A stretch of DNA of 19,614 nt from an uncultured Clostridia bacterium. GTDB lineage: Bacteria > Bacillota > Clostridia > Oscillospirales > Ruminococcaceae. Position 1 is the stretch's first letter; each line of letters opens with the position of its first letter. The position numbers were made by a program, and so were the translations under genes. This document shows positions 1-6,549 of this stretch, piece after piece. The notes beneath the pieces were generated by a model. That model did not search any database. It was given only the letters and a program-made list of their open reading frames with translations, and was not told the DNA's origin. Location of the stretch: NCBI GenBank assembly GCA_947385505.1, contig CANDLP010000007.1:1-19614 (forward strand). The letters run 5' to 3'.

Positions 1-52
1 CAGTACAAACGATTTCGAGTCGTTCTCGTTATGACCACTTCGATACGTCTGC
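1..52 (-). tRNA. tRNA-Ser(CGA), 5' part only (cut by window edge)
   Basis: Read on the minus strand, the 5' end lies at position 52 with acceptor strand GCAGACG. A D-arm closed by TCG/CGA follows, then an anticodon stem AACGA/TCGTT around the loop CTCGAAA. This gives anticodon CGA, which reads the serine codon UCG. The beginning of the long variable arm typical of class II tRNAs is seen, and then the window ends. The T arm and 3' acceptor strand lie outside, so pairing of the acceptor stem cannot be verified. Confidence 0.8.
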
Positions 53-120
53 AAAACAAATATTTGAAGCAGAATACTCATCCTGCTGTTAAAATACTAT
101 GCTGTACACACAGATGCAAA

Positions 121-159
121 TTATAAAATCAGCGTTGAACCCTTATGGAATTCAACGCT
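121..159 (-). terminator. Probable intrinsic terminator after tRNA-Leu
   Basis: A perfect 9-bp stem (131-139 paired with 151-159, AGCGTTGAA/TTCAACGCT) with an 11-nt loop lies just past the tRNA-Leu 3' end on the minus strand. It is followed by a short T-rich stretch (GATTTTATAA). The U-tract is weak. The hairpin is also T-rich on the plus-strand side, so it may act in either direction or only as a processing signal. Confidence 0.55.
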
Positions 160-164
160 TTATT

Positions 165-250
165 TGGTGCGGAGAATGGGACTTGAACCCACACGAGAAT
201 ACTCCCACTACCCCCTCAAAGTAGCGCGTCTGCCATTCCGCCACCTCCGC
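165..250 (-). tRNA. tRNA-Leu(GAG)
   Basis: Complete class II tRNA on the minus strand, 5' end at 250. The acceptor stem GCGGAGG pairs with TCTCCGC (one G-U pair). Discriminator A and an encoded CCA (165-167) follow. The D-arm resembles other leucine tRNAs. The anticodon stem CTACT/GGTAG encloses loop TTGAGGG, giving anticodon GAG, which reads CUC/CUU. A long variable arm and a T-arm with GTTCAAG are present. It is preceded by a consensus promoter at 287-315 and followed by a hairpin at 131-159. The partial tRNA-Ser lies 112 bp further along the same strand. Confidence 0.95.
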
Positions 251-286
251 ACATTGAGTATGTGCTTGTGTATTTACAGCTTTTAT

Positions 287-315
287 ATTATAACAATTTT
301 TTTAGGAAATGTCAA
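287..315 (-). promoter_or_regulatory. Consensus sigma-A promoter of tRNA-Leu
   Basis: On the minus strand a perfect TTGACA (315-310), a 17-nt spacer and a perfect TATAAT (292-287) lie about 36 nt upstream of the mature tRNA-Leu 5' end. Full consensus with the ideal spacer fits a strongly expressed stable-RNA gene. Confidence 0.85.
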
Positions 316-407
316 TACCTTTTTTTAAAAAAATATATTTTTTTAAAAATTTTTTACATTATGCAAAAGCAACAAAAATTTTACAAAAAAATATCCCTTT
401 CTTATAA

Positions 408-436
408 TTGACCGAGAAAAAATCTACTGGTATAAT
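408..436 (+). promoter_or_regulatory. Sigma-A promoter of the GH53 galactanase gene
   Basis: TTGACC (408-413), a 17-nt spacer and TATAAT (431-436) give one mismatch to consensus. The expected start of transcription is near 443, leaving a short leader of about 34 nt before the ATG at 477. The stretch between this promoter and the divergent tRNA promoter (316-407) is extremely A/T-rich with long A and T runs. I see no gene in it. Confidence 0.75.
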
Positions 437-476
437 AAAAATATAAAAAAGCCCTTATGAAAGGAACCGCAATATA

Positions 477-2480
477 ATGAAAAAAAGATTAAAAAAATTG
501 ACTTTCTTTATTTTAACAGGAATCCTGCTGCTGACAGGCTGTAATAGCGGTGTATCAAAATACAGCTTTGAGGGAAGCAGTCCCGAAGATTCGGAAATTT
601 ATGTTAAACCCGTGGAAGGGTTGACAGACGATTTTCTTCGCGGAGTGGATATTTCTTCTTATTTGTCACAAATCGAAAGCGGAGTGAAATATAAGGATTT
701 TAAAGGAAACGAACTTGACGAAACCGGATTTTTTAAACTTTTGGCAGAATGCGGCGTTAATGCTGTGCGAATACGCATATGGAATGATCCCGAGGATAAG
801 GACGGAAACAGCTACGGAGGAGGGCACAACGACCTTGACACTGCCGTAATTATAGGAAAATGGGCAACGAAAGCAGGATTGCAGGTACTGGCAGACTTTC
901 ATTGCTCCGACTTCTGGGCAGATCCCTCGAAGCAAAAAGCGCCTAAGGAATGGGCGCACTATACATTTGAAAATAAGACCGCAGCTTTGTCCGAATTTTT
1001 AAAAACAAGCATGGACCGGCTTTACAACGAGGGCGTTAACGTTACAATGGTGCAGGTGGGTAACGAAATAAACAACGGCTTCGCCGGAGAAACGTCGCGT
1101 GAAAGAATAAATTCCCTTCTTGTTACAGGCACAGACGCCGTAAGGGAAGCGGCCGATTCCAATGGCAAAGAAGTCAGCGTCGTACTTCACTATACAAATC
1201 CCGAATCATCAAATTTACTTGATTACGCAAGGGATCTTAAAAACGCCGGCGTGGAATATGACGTTTTTGCAGTGTCATATTACCCGTTCTGGCATGGCAC
1301 TACGGAAAGACTTACGGAGCAGTTACAAAATATTGCCCAAAACTATAATAAAAAAGTAATGGTAGCCGAAACCTCTTATTTGTATACACCTGACGACGGC
1401 GACGGTCAGGGAAATTCCGTTTCTTTAGATACCGCAGGCGTTGTATTGGGTTATGATATTTCTGTTCAGGGGCAGTCTAACGAAGTGAGAGCCGTTATAA
1501 ATGCTGTAAAGAATGTGGGAGATGCGGGGATAGGCGTGTTTTACTGGGAACCCGCATGGATACCGGTGAAAGTGTACGATCCTGACTCCGCCGATGCAAA
1601 AGGCATACTTGAGCAAAACAGGGAGATCTGGGAAACATTCGGCAGCGGCTGGGCTTCAAGCTTTTCAAAAACCTACGACCCCAATGATGCCGGAAAGTAT
1701 TACGGCGGATCATCGTGGGATAATCAGGGGTTGTTTGACTTTAACGGAAACCCTCTTGAATCCCTTAAAGTATTTAAGTATGTTTTTTCGGGTACAACAA
1801 AGGAGCTTGAAATAGTAAAAGCAGACAATATCTATTATGAGTCGGGAATAGGATCGACGGTGCAAATGCCGTCCACAATTCCTGCGCTGCTGAACAGCGG
1901 AGATACAAAAGATATTCCCGTCACATGGAACACCGAGCATGTGAGCGAAGCTGAAGCATCGGGTGCAGGCACCTATCAGATATCAGGTATTGCTGAAGAT
2001 AACGGAATAAAATATGAGCTGCTCTGTACATTGGAAATAAAGAAGATAAACTACATAAAAAATTACGGCTTTGAGGAAGCCGATATGTCAATGTGGGACA
2101 TCAAGGGCAACGGTGTAGCCAAAGAAGCGGACAATAACAAGAGAAGCGGTGAATACAGCCTGAAATTCTGGGACAGTGCTCCCGTTTCATTTACCGCAGA
2201 GCAGAAGATCAGCGGGCTTCCGGACGGGAAATACGATTTGGGAGCCTATTTACAAGGCGGAAACGCGGGAAGCAATCCCGTATTTGAGCTGTATATTATA
2301 GTTAACGGTGAAAAGTTTGCGGTACAGAGCGGGGTCACCTCCTGGCAGAATTGGGATAATCCCGTGGTTTCGGGCGTCGAGGTGCCCGAAGGGGCGGAAG
2401 TGACCGTTGGCGTTAAGGTGAAAGCGGCAGCAGAGGCTTGGGGCGCTTGGGACGATTTCTATCTTTACGAAGCGGAATAA
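477..2480 (+). CDS. GH53 arabinogalactan endo-beta-1,4-galactanase, lipoprotein, with Ig-like and CBM61-like modules
   Basis: Cleaves internal beta-1,4-galactosyl bonds of galactan and type I arabinogalactan side chains of pectin, outside the cell. The N-terminus is a lipoprotein signal (basic KKRLKK, hydrophobic core, lipobox LTGC with Cys22), so the enzyme should be tethered to the membrane. The GH53 catalytic domain spans about residues 54-400: RGVDISS start, acid/base Glu197 in QVGNEI, nucleophile Glu298 in VAETS. About 445-525 is a bacterial Ig-like (Big_4-type) domain. About 528 to the end (KNYGFEEADMSMW to DDFYLYEAE) resembles galactan-binding CBM61. At 667 aa it is longer than single-domain GH53 enzymes because of these modules. 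The RBS AAAGGA (460-465) fits the ATG at 477. The Bacillus subtilis counterpart is ganB, but orthology is not shown, so no symbol is given. Assignment is sure for the family; the exact substrate is inferred. Confidence 0.95.
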   Translation: MKKRLKKLTFFILTGILLLTGCNSGVSKYSFEGSSPEDSEIYVKPVEGLTDDFLRGVDISSYLSQIESGVKYKDFKGNELDETGFFKLLAECGVNAVRIRIWNDPEDKDGNSYGGGHNDLDTAVIIGKWATKAGLQVLADFHCSDFWADPSKQKAPKEWAHYTFENKTAALSEFLKTSMDRLYNEGVNVTMVQVGNEINNGFAGETSRERINSLLVTGTDAVREAADSNGKEVSVVLHYTNPESSNLLDYARDLKNAGVEYDVFAVSYYPFWHGTTERLTEQLQNIAQNYNKKVMVAETSYLYTPDDGDGQGNSVSLDTAGVVLGYDISVQGQSNEVRAVINAVKNVGDAGIGVFYWEPAWIPVKVYDPDSADAKGILEQNREIWETFGSGWASSFSKTYDPNDAGKYYGGSSWDNQGLFDFNGNPLESLKVFKYVFSGTTKELEIVKADNIYYESGIGSTVQMPSTIPALLNSGDTKDIPVTWNTEHVSEAEASGAGTYQISGIAEDNGIKYELLCTLEIKKINYIKNYGFEEADMSMWDIKGNGVAKEADNNKRSGEYSLKFWDSAPVSFTAEQKISGLPDGKYDLGAYLQGGNAGSNPVFELYIIVNGEKFAVQSGVTSWQNWDNPVVSGVEVPEGAEVTVGVKVKAAAEAWGAWDDFYLYEAE

Positions 2481-2520
2481 CATTAACGTTAAATGTTGTT
2501 AGGAATTTTATAGTCGGTAT

Positions 2521-2532
2521 TTATAGCAATCC
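2521..2532 (+). repeat. Copy of dispersed TATAGCAATCC motif
   Basis: The 12-mer TTATAGCAATCC occurs here 40 bp after a stop codon. The same motif occurs at 9395-9406, and with one base changed (CTATAGCAATCC) at 6234-6245, again shortly downstream of CDS ends. At 6231-6306 it forms one arm of an inverted repeat. In the rest of this 195-bp gap (2481-2675) I see only a near-palindrome around TTAACGTTAA (2484-2493), no clear terminator and no convincing promoter. Confidence 0.4.
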
Positions 2533-2675
2533 CCGAAAATAACAAAGCACATATTGATAATTCATTTTGCGAATAGCTTTCATAGCTAAGTATGGCAGTA
2601 TAAATATTCGTATTCCGCGGGCTCAACAGAAAATGCCGTGCGGATATACAAAAAAATATTGAAAGGAACACGTTT

Positions 2676-3611
2676 ATGAATTGTCTAACCAAAAAACAGT
2701 TTGCAAAAGCAAGAGATTTTATGTATGGATATGCTCAGGATATTGATCTGGCAATGTTTCAATATTTTTTTGAAAATAAGCCGAAAGAGCAGGTCATAGA
2801 AATACTTGAAAAATACCAGAATGAGGACGGGGGCTTCGGAACGCTTGATTATGATTTTATATTTCACAAATCCTGCCTGAAGCAGACGGAGAGCGCGTGC
2901 AGATATATTTTTTCGCTTAATATTTCCGAAACGCACCATATGATACCAAAGCTTATGAAATATATTGTGGAAAATTATAATAAGGACACGGGTGAATGGG
3001 ATAATTTAACGGTGCCGGAAGTAAATGATTTCCCTCACGCCTGGTGGTGGGAGCATGAGGAACGGGTGAAAGCCGTGGTGAAAAATTATGATGATTTGAT
3101 ATCAAACTATGATCCCAACACAAACTCTGCATTGGCAGGAATGATTATGAAATACAGCAGGTATGTTCCGGAAGAGCTTGCGGTATATATAAAAAAAATT
3201 GTTATCGATAAAATACTGCGGAACAATAATTATTTTCAAGACGGTATGTTATCCGATCTTTATTTTGTTAATGCGCTTCCGGAAGAAAAGCTCAAAAATA
3301 AGCTGCTTGAACGGCTTATGGGAGAAGGAAAGCTCTTTTGCTTGCTTGATGAGGGCTGGGGAACAGAGCGGGCCTATAAGGCCTGTATCTGGATTGATTC
3401 GCCAAATCACCCGTACTATGCAATGTATAAAACCGACGTTGACGACAACCTTACAAAGTTGATCGATACGCAGAATGAAGACGGAAGCTGGTCCCCAAGC
3501 TGGCGCTGGGGTACCGACGAAATTTGGAAGGGTGTTGAACAACGTCTTAAAGGTCTTCTGACATACAATTTTCTGTGGAGTTTATATAAGTTTGGACGTA
3601 TAGAAAGTTAG
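2676..3611 (+). CDS. Prenyltransferase/squalene-oxidase-repeat-like alpha/alpha-toroid protein, function unknown
   Basis: 311-residue soluble protein with no signal peptide or membrane segment. It has two QW-type motifs: YQNEDGGFG at about residues 47-55 and QNEDGSW at 266-272. These are the hallmark of the alpha/alpha-toroid fold shared by squalene/terpene cyclases, protein prenyltransferase beta subunits and pectate-lyase-like cytosolic proteins. The catalytic DXDD motif of squalene-hopene cyclases is not visible, and the protein is about half their length, so a cyclase activity is not supported. It is rich in Trp and acidic residues (HAWWWEHEER near 122-131). RBS GAAAGGA (2661-2667) sits 8 nt before the ATG. 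It lies between two extracellular glycanase genes, so a role in polysaccharide metabolism is possible but only by association. Real gene: high confidence; function: unknown. Confidence 0.8.
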   Translation: MNCLTKKQFAKARDFMYGYAQDIDLAMFQYFFENKPKEQVIEILEKYQNEDGGFGTLDYDFIFHKSCLKQTESACRYIFSLNISETHHMIPKLMKYIVENYNKDTGEWDNLTVPEVNDFPHAWWWEHEERVKAVVKNYDDLISNYDPNTNSALAGMIMKYSRYVPEELAVYIKKIVIDKILRNNNYFQDGMLSDLYFVNALPEEKLKNKLLERLMGEGKLFCLLDEGWGTERAYKACIWIDSPNHPYYAMYKTDVDDNLTKLIDTQNEDGSWSPSWRWGTDEIWKGVEQRLKGLLTYNFLWSLYKFGRIES

Positions 3612-3660
3612 AGCATATTCATGTAAAGCGGGGTACGTATTTTTCGGCAGATTTTGCCGC

Positions 3661-3721
3661 CTGCTTCACAATCATATTGTTGATTTTAAAAACTGTTATT
3701 TACAATATGATTGTGAAGCAG
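3661..3721. repeat. Perfect 20-bp inverted repeat (long hairpin)
   Basis: Positions 3661-3680 and 3702-3721 are exact reverse complements (20 bp, first arm CTGCTTCACAATCATATTGT) separated by a 21-nt A/T-rich loop. No T-run follows on either strand, so it is not a standard intrinsic terminator. It lies 50 bp after the toroid-protein gene and 40 bp before the putative GH74 promoter. A small hairpin CGGCA/TGCCG (3645-3659) precedes it. It could be a transcript-stabilising hairpin, a regulator site or a miniature mobile element. Confidence 0.7.
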
Positions 3722-3761
3722 TATAATTCATTATATAGTACAATACCACCAAAAAAACTCT

Positions 3762-3790
3762 TTGAAATTTGTAATAAACGGATATATAAA
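3762..3790 (+). promoter_or_regulatory. Putative promoter of the GH74 gene
   Basis: TTGAAA (3762-3767), a 17-nt spacer and TATAAA (3785-3790) give a good sigma-A match. Transcription would start near 3797, leaving a leader of about 140 nt before the ATG at 3939. The leader is more GC-rich than its surroundings and can form short stems (CAAG/CTTG at 3852-3864; GGCGC 3870-3874 with GCGCC 3907-3911). I do not recognise a known riboswitch class in it. Confidence 0.45.
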
Positions 3791-3938
3791 AATATACATT
3801 TATATGGTAAAATAATAATGAATGTAATCGTTCTCAATTATGGGAATGCCACAAGGGAAACTTGCACCAGGCGCCTTGTTTGTTTTGGCTTTGCACAGAG
3901 GCAGCAGCGCCCTTAAACAAAAAAGAAAGGTAATAAAT

Positions 3939-6164
3939 ATGCTTAAAAAGTTGGAAAAAAAATATCTTAAGCTTTCCGCGGCAGCTATGGCAGCCGTTAT
4001 GCTTCTTTGCTCCTGCGGAGACGAAAGCGGCAATAATTCAGGCAATAACGGCGGCAACACTTCAGAAAACGAAAACAACGGCGGCAGCGGCGCTTCCGTA
4101 TCCGAGTCAAATTGGAATTACAGCCAGCTTGCGATGGGCGGCGGCGGATTTGTATCCGGAGTCTTCTCTACTTCAGAGGAAGGCTTGTATTACGTCAGAA
4201 CCGACGTAGGCGGAGCATATCGCTGGGATAAGACCGAAGGAAAATGGAAATCCGTATCTTATAATATAACTGAGGAAGACGTAGGACTTCTCGGAATCGA
4301 CGGCTTGGCGGTCGACCCTGACGAGCCCAACAAGCTGTATCTGGTGGCGGGTACTTCCTATTTCAGCAACGGCAAAACCTGCGTCATGATTTCCCACGAT
4401 TACGGCGAAACCTTTGAAACCGTGGACGTAAGCGATAAAATAAAGGTTCACGGCAACGGAATGGGAAGACAGAACGGCGAACGTATTGCCATTGATCCCG
4501 TTAACAACGATATTCTTTATGTGGGCGGCAGAACCGGCGGCCTTATTAAGAGCACCGACGGCGGCAAAACATGGAATACGCTTCAGGCATTGTCTGACGC
4601 TGCAAAAGTAAACACTGCAAACGGCAACGGGATTTGCTCCATTGTGGTGGATCCCGATTCCTCCAACGGCTCGGAATGTACAAAAGTATACGCGGCAGTT
4701 TCCCAGAACGGCGCGGACAACGTATGGGTGAGCAATGACGGCGGAGCCAGCTGGAGCGCCGTTGCGGGACTTCCCACCAACCTGTATCCTCAAAGAATGA
4801 GACTTGACGGACGCGGCAATATCATTATCACCTACGGCGCAACCGAGGGACCTCACGGCGACGGCGGGGACGGCGGAATCAAACGGCTTAACATAGCAAG
4901 CGGCGCGGTAGAATCCATCGAACCGATAAATTCCCGCTTTGGCGACGTGGCGATCGATCCCACGAACCCGGACAGAATGGTGGCTGTAACCGAAAACCGC
5001 TGGGTACCACAGCCCAACGGCTCCTATGGCGACGAATTTTTCCGCACCGTTGACGGAGGAAAAACATGGGAGAGTATCAACGAGAAAATGACTATGACAG
5101 ACGGCGGGATTCCCTGGATGAACGGTTATGCCATTCACTGGTGCGGCTGTCTTATGATTGATCCTTATGATCCCAATAAAATTAAGGTGGTTTCCGGCAA
5201 CGGCGTATTCGGATGCAGCAATATCTGGGACGATTCACCCGAATTTTATTTTGACGCCAAGGGCATTGAAGAAACGGTGCCCATGGAGCTTGCCACTATA
5301 CCCGGCGGTCCGATAATTACCAGCGTCGGCGACTATGACGGCTTTGTCAACGACAATGCCTTTGAATACGGAAACGTTCACAGCAGCAAATTAGGCACCA
5401 CCACCAGTATAGCCGTTGCTTACGGTTCTCCCGACGTGTGGGTAAAGAGCGGCACGGGCGATGTGGGATTTTATTACACTCTCGACGGCGGCGAAAACTG
5501 GAAACAGGCGAAGACCCGACCCGAATCGGGCAGCGGATACGGCAACGTAAGCGTTTCAGCCGACGGAAAGCGTTTCTTCTGGGCTCCCGAAAGCGGATTA
5601 GGCTTGTATTATTCCGACGACAACGGCGACAGCTGGAATACAGCCGACGGTATCCATATTACCAGCTATGTGGTATGTGATACTGTTAATCCCGATTATG
5701 TTTATGCCACCAGCGGAAGCAGCTTTTATGTAAGTTCAGACGGCGGAAAGAATTTTGAAAGCACATTCAGTCTTTTCAGCGCCGCAAGAATTACAGTAAT
5801 GCCCGGAAGAGAAGGTGTTGTATACCTTCCCTCAATGGGGCTTCAGGTATCCGAGGATCATGGTAAAACCTTTACCAGAAACGAAAATATTATGGCTTGT
5901 CTCGGAGTAGGCGTAGGCAAGGGCAAGAACGAAAGCTCCCCCGATGCAATATACATCTGGGGCAGACCCGGAAAAGATGACGTTATAGGAATTTACTGGT
6001 CTGAGGACGGCGGCTCCACATGGGCGCCGGTAACTCAGGGCACAATGCAGTTCGGCGGTATGGGCAACGGAAACTTTATTAAGGGCGATGTTAATGTGTA
6101 TGGACGCTGCTATATCAGCTCCGTTGGATTGGGCGTTGTTGTCTGTGATTTAAAGGACAAATAA
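3939..6164 (+). CDS. GH74 xyloglucanase-like lipoprotein (twin beta-propeller)
   Basis: Likely endo-acting hydrolase of xyloglucan, exported and lipid-anchored. From the chosen start it is 741 aa. The signal peptide ends in LLCSC, with Cys26 (or Cys24) the probable lipidated residue, followed by a low-complexity N/G/S linker to about residue 57. The GH74 twin seven-bladed propeller follows: MGGGGFVSGV, RTDVGGAYRW with the catalytic Asp89, GERIAIDPVNND, and many STDGGKTW / SNDGGASW BNR-type turns. SVGDYDGF holds the second catalytic Asp465. Both Asp match the acid/base pair known for GH74. An in-frame upstream ATG at 3840 exists, but the ATG at 3939 has AGAAAGG (3924-3930) at proper spacing and starts exactly at the signal peptide, so it is preferred. 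No dockerin or CBM is seen. The family is secure; xyloglucan specificity is inferred from the family. Confidence 0.93.
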   Translation: MLKKLEKKYLKLSAAAMAAVMLLCSCGDESGNNSGNNGGNTSENENNGGSGASVSESNWNYSQLAMGGGGFVSGVFSTSEEGLYYVRTDVGGAYRWDKTEGKWKSVSYNITEEDVGLLGIDGLAVDPDEPNKLYLVAGTSYFSNGKTCVMISHDYGETFETVDVSDKIKVHGNGMGRQNGERIAIDPVNNDILYVGGRTGGLIKSTDGGKTWNTLQALSDAAKVNTANGNGICSIVVDPDSSNGSECTKVYAAVSQNGADNVWVSNDGGASWSAVAGLPTNLYPQRMRLDGRGNIIITYGATEGPHGDGGDGGIKRLNIASGAVESIEPINSRFGDVAIDPTNPDRMVAVTENRWVPQPNGSYGDEFFRTVDGGKTWESINEKMTMTDGGIPWMNGYAIHWCGCLMIDPYDPNKIKVVSGNGVFGCSNIWDDSPEFYFDAKGIEETVPMELATIPGGPIITSVGDYDGFVNDNAFEYGNVHSSKLGTTTSIAVAYGSPDVWVKSGTGDVGFYYTLDGGENWKQAKTRPESGSGYGNVSVSADGKRFFWAPESGLGLYYSDDNGDSWNTADGIHITSYVVCDTVNPDYVYATSGSSFYVSSDGGKNFESTFSLFSAARITVMPGREGVVYLPSMGLQVSEDHGKTFTRNENIMACLGVGVGKGKNESSPDAIYIWGRPGKDDVIGIYWSEDGGSTWAPVTQGTMQFGGMGNGNFIKGDVNVYGRCYISSVGLGVVVCDLKDK

Positions 6165-6189
6165 TCAGGGCACCATAGTTTTTAAAAAT

Positions 6190-6227
6190 AAAAACCGTGA
6201 CTTTTTTTAAAAAAGTCACGGTTTTTT
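6190..6227. terminator. Strong intrinsic terminator after the GH74 gene
   Basis: The stem AAAACCGTGAC (6191-6201) pairs perfectly with GTCACGGTTTT (6215-6225), extended by A/T pairs inward, and is followed by a T-run to 6227. A-runs on the left arm make it able to work on the minus strand too. It sits 26 bp after the GH74 stop codon. Confidence 0.9.
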
Positions 6228-6230
6228 GTA

Positions 6231-6306
6231 ATACTATAGCAATCCACAAAAAGAATAGCATATAATCTGTCAACCTCAACCCTTTTTAATTGGATTGTTA
6301 TAGTAT
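6231..6306. repeat. 76-bp palindromic (MITE-like) intergenic element
   Basis: The ends form a 15-bp inverted repeat, 14 of 15 identical: ATACTATAGCAATCC (6231-6245) against GGATTGTTATAGTAT (6292-6306). The 46-bp centre has no ORF. The end motif TATAGCAATCC recurs at 2522 and 9396, suggesting a dispersed repeat family whose other copies here are solo or decayed ends. It begins directly after the preceding terminator. Confidence 0.55.
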
Positions 6307-6313
6307 AAAAACA

Positions 6314-6345
6314 GCGTGAAAAGCGTTATTTTTTGCGTGAAAGCG
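6314..6345 (+). promoter_or_regulatory. Tandem direct repeats, possible LytTR regulator site
   Basis: GCGTGAAAAGCG (6314-6325) and GCGTGAAAGCG (6335-6345) are near-identical direct repeats whose starts are 21 bp apart, about two helical turns. LytTR-type regulators characteristically bind pairs of roughly 9-bp direct repeats on one DNA face, and a LytTR regulator is encoded just downstream. The site lies about 65 bp upstream of the -35 box of that operon, a plausible activator position. Binding is inferred only. Confidence 0.35.
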
Positions 6346-6408
6346 AATTTTAACTATACAATCCGCTCAGAGTGGGGCTTAAGGGGTAAGGTAATAAACG
6401 GCTGACGC

Positions 6409-6437
6409 TTGACAATTCAAAGAAATCCCGTTATAAT
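6409..6437 (+). promoter_or_regulatory. Consensus sigma-A promoter of the histidine kinase/response regulator operon
   Basis: Perfect TTGACA (6409-6414), 17-nt spacer, perfect TATAAT (6432-6437). Transcription should start near 6444, leaving a leader of about 105 nt before the kinase ATG at 6550. I see no recognised riboswitch or terminator in that leader. Confidence 0.85.
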
Positions 6438-6549
6438 TTAAAATATATATTATGATTTCAGCTAACGAGTTTAAACATAGCGCAGTGTTCGTGAACCGTG
6501 ACCGTCCTATGAAGAAAAAACGCGGCTTGGTTTTCAGAAGGAGATATCC

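Noticed and set aside
165..250. tRNA-Leu as an integration site for the mobile region
   Set aside because: The recombinase lies 10 kb away with its own inverted repeats, and no repeat of the tRNA 3' end is seen near it.
3840..3938. Upstream in-frame start that would add 33 residues to the GH74 protein
   Set aside because: It would bury the lipoprotein signal; the ATG at 3939 has a proper ribosome site and begins the signal peptide.
4173..5138. 321-codon open frame on the minus strand inside the GH74 gene
   Set aside because: Fully antisense to a well-supported gene; it is a by-product of the GC-rich third positions and repeated DGG turns, with no ribosome site or recognisable domain.
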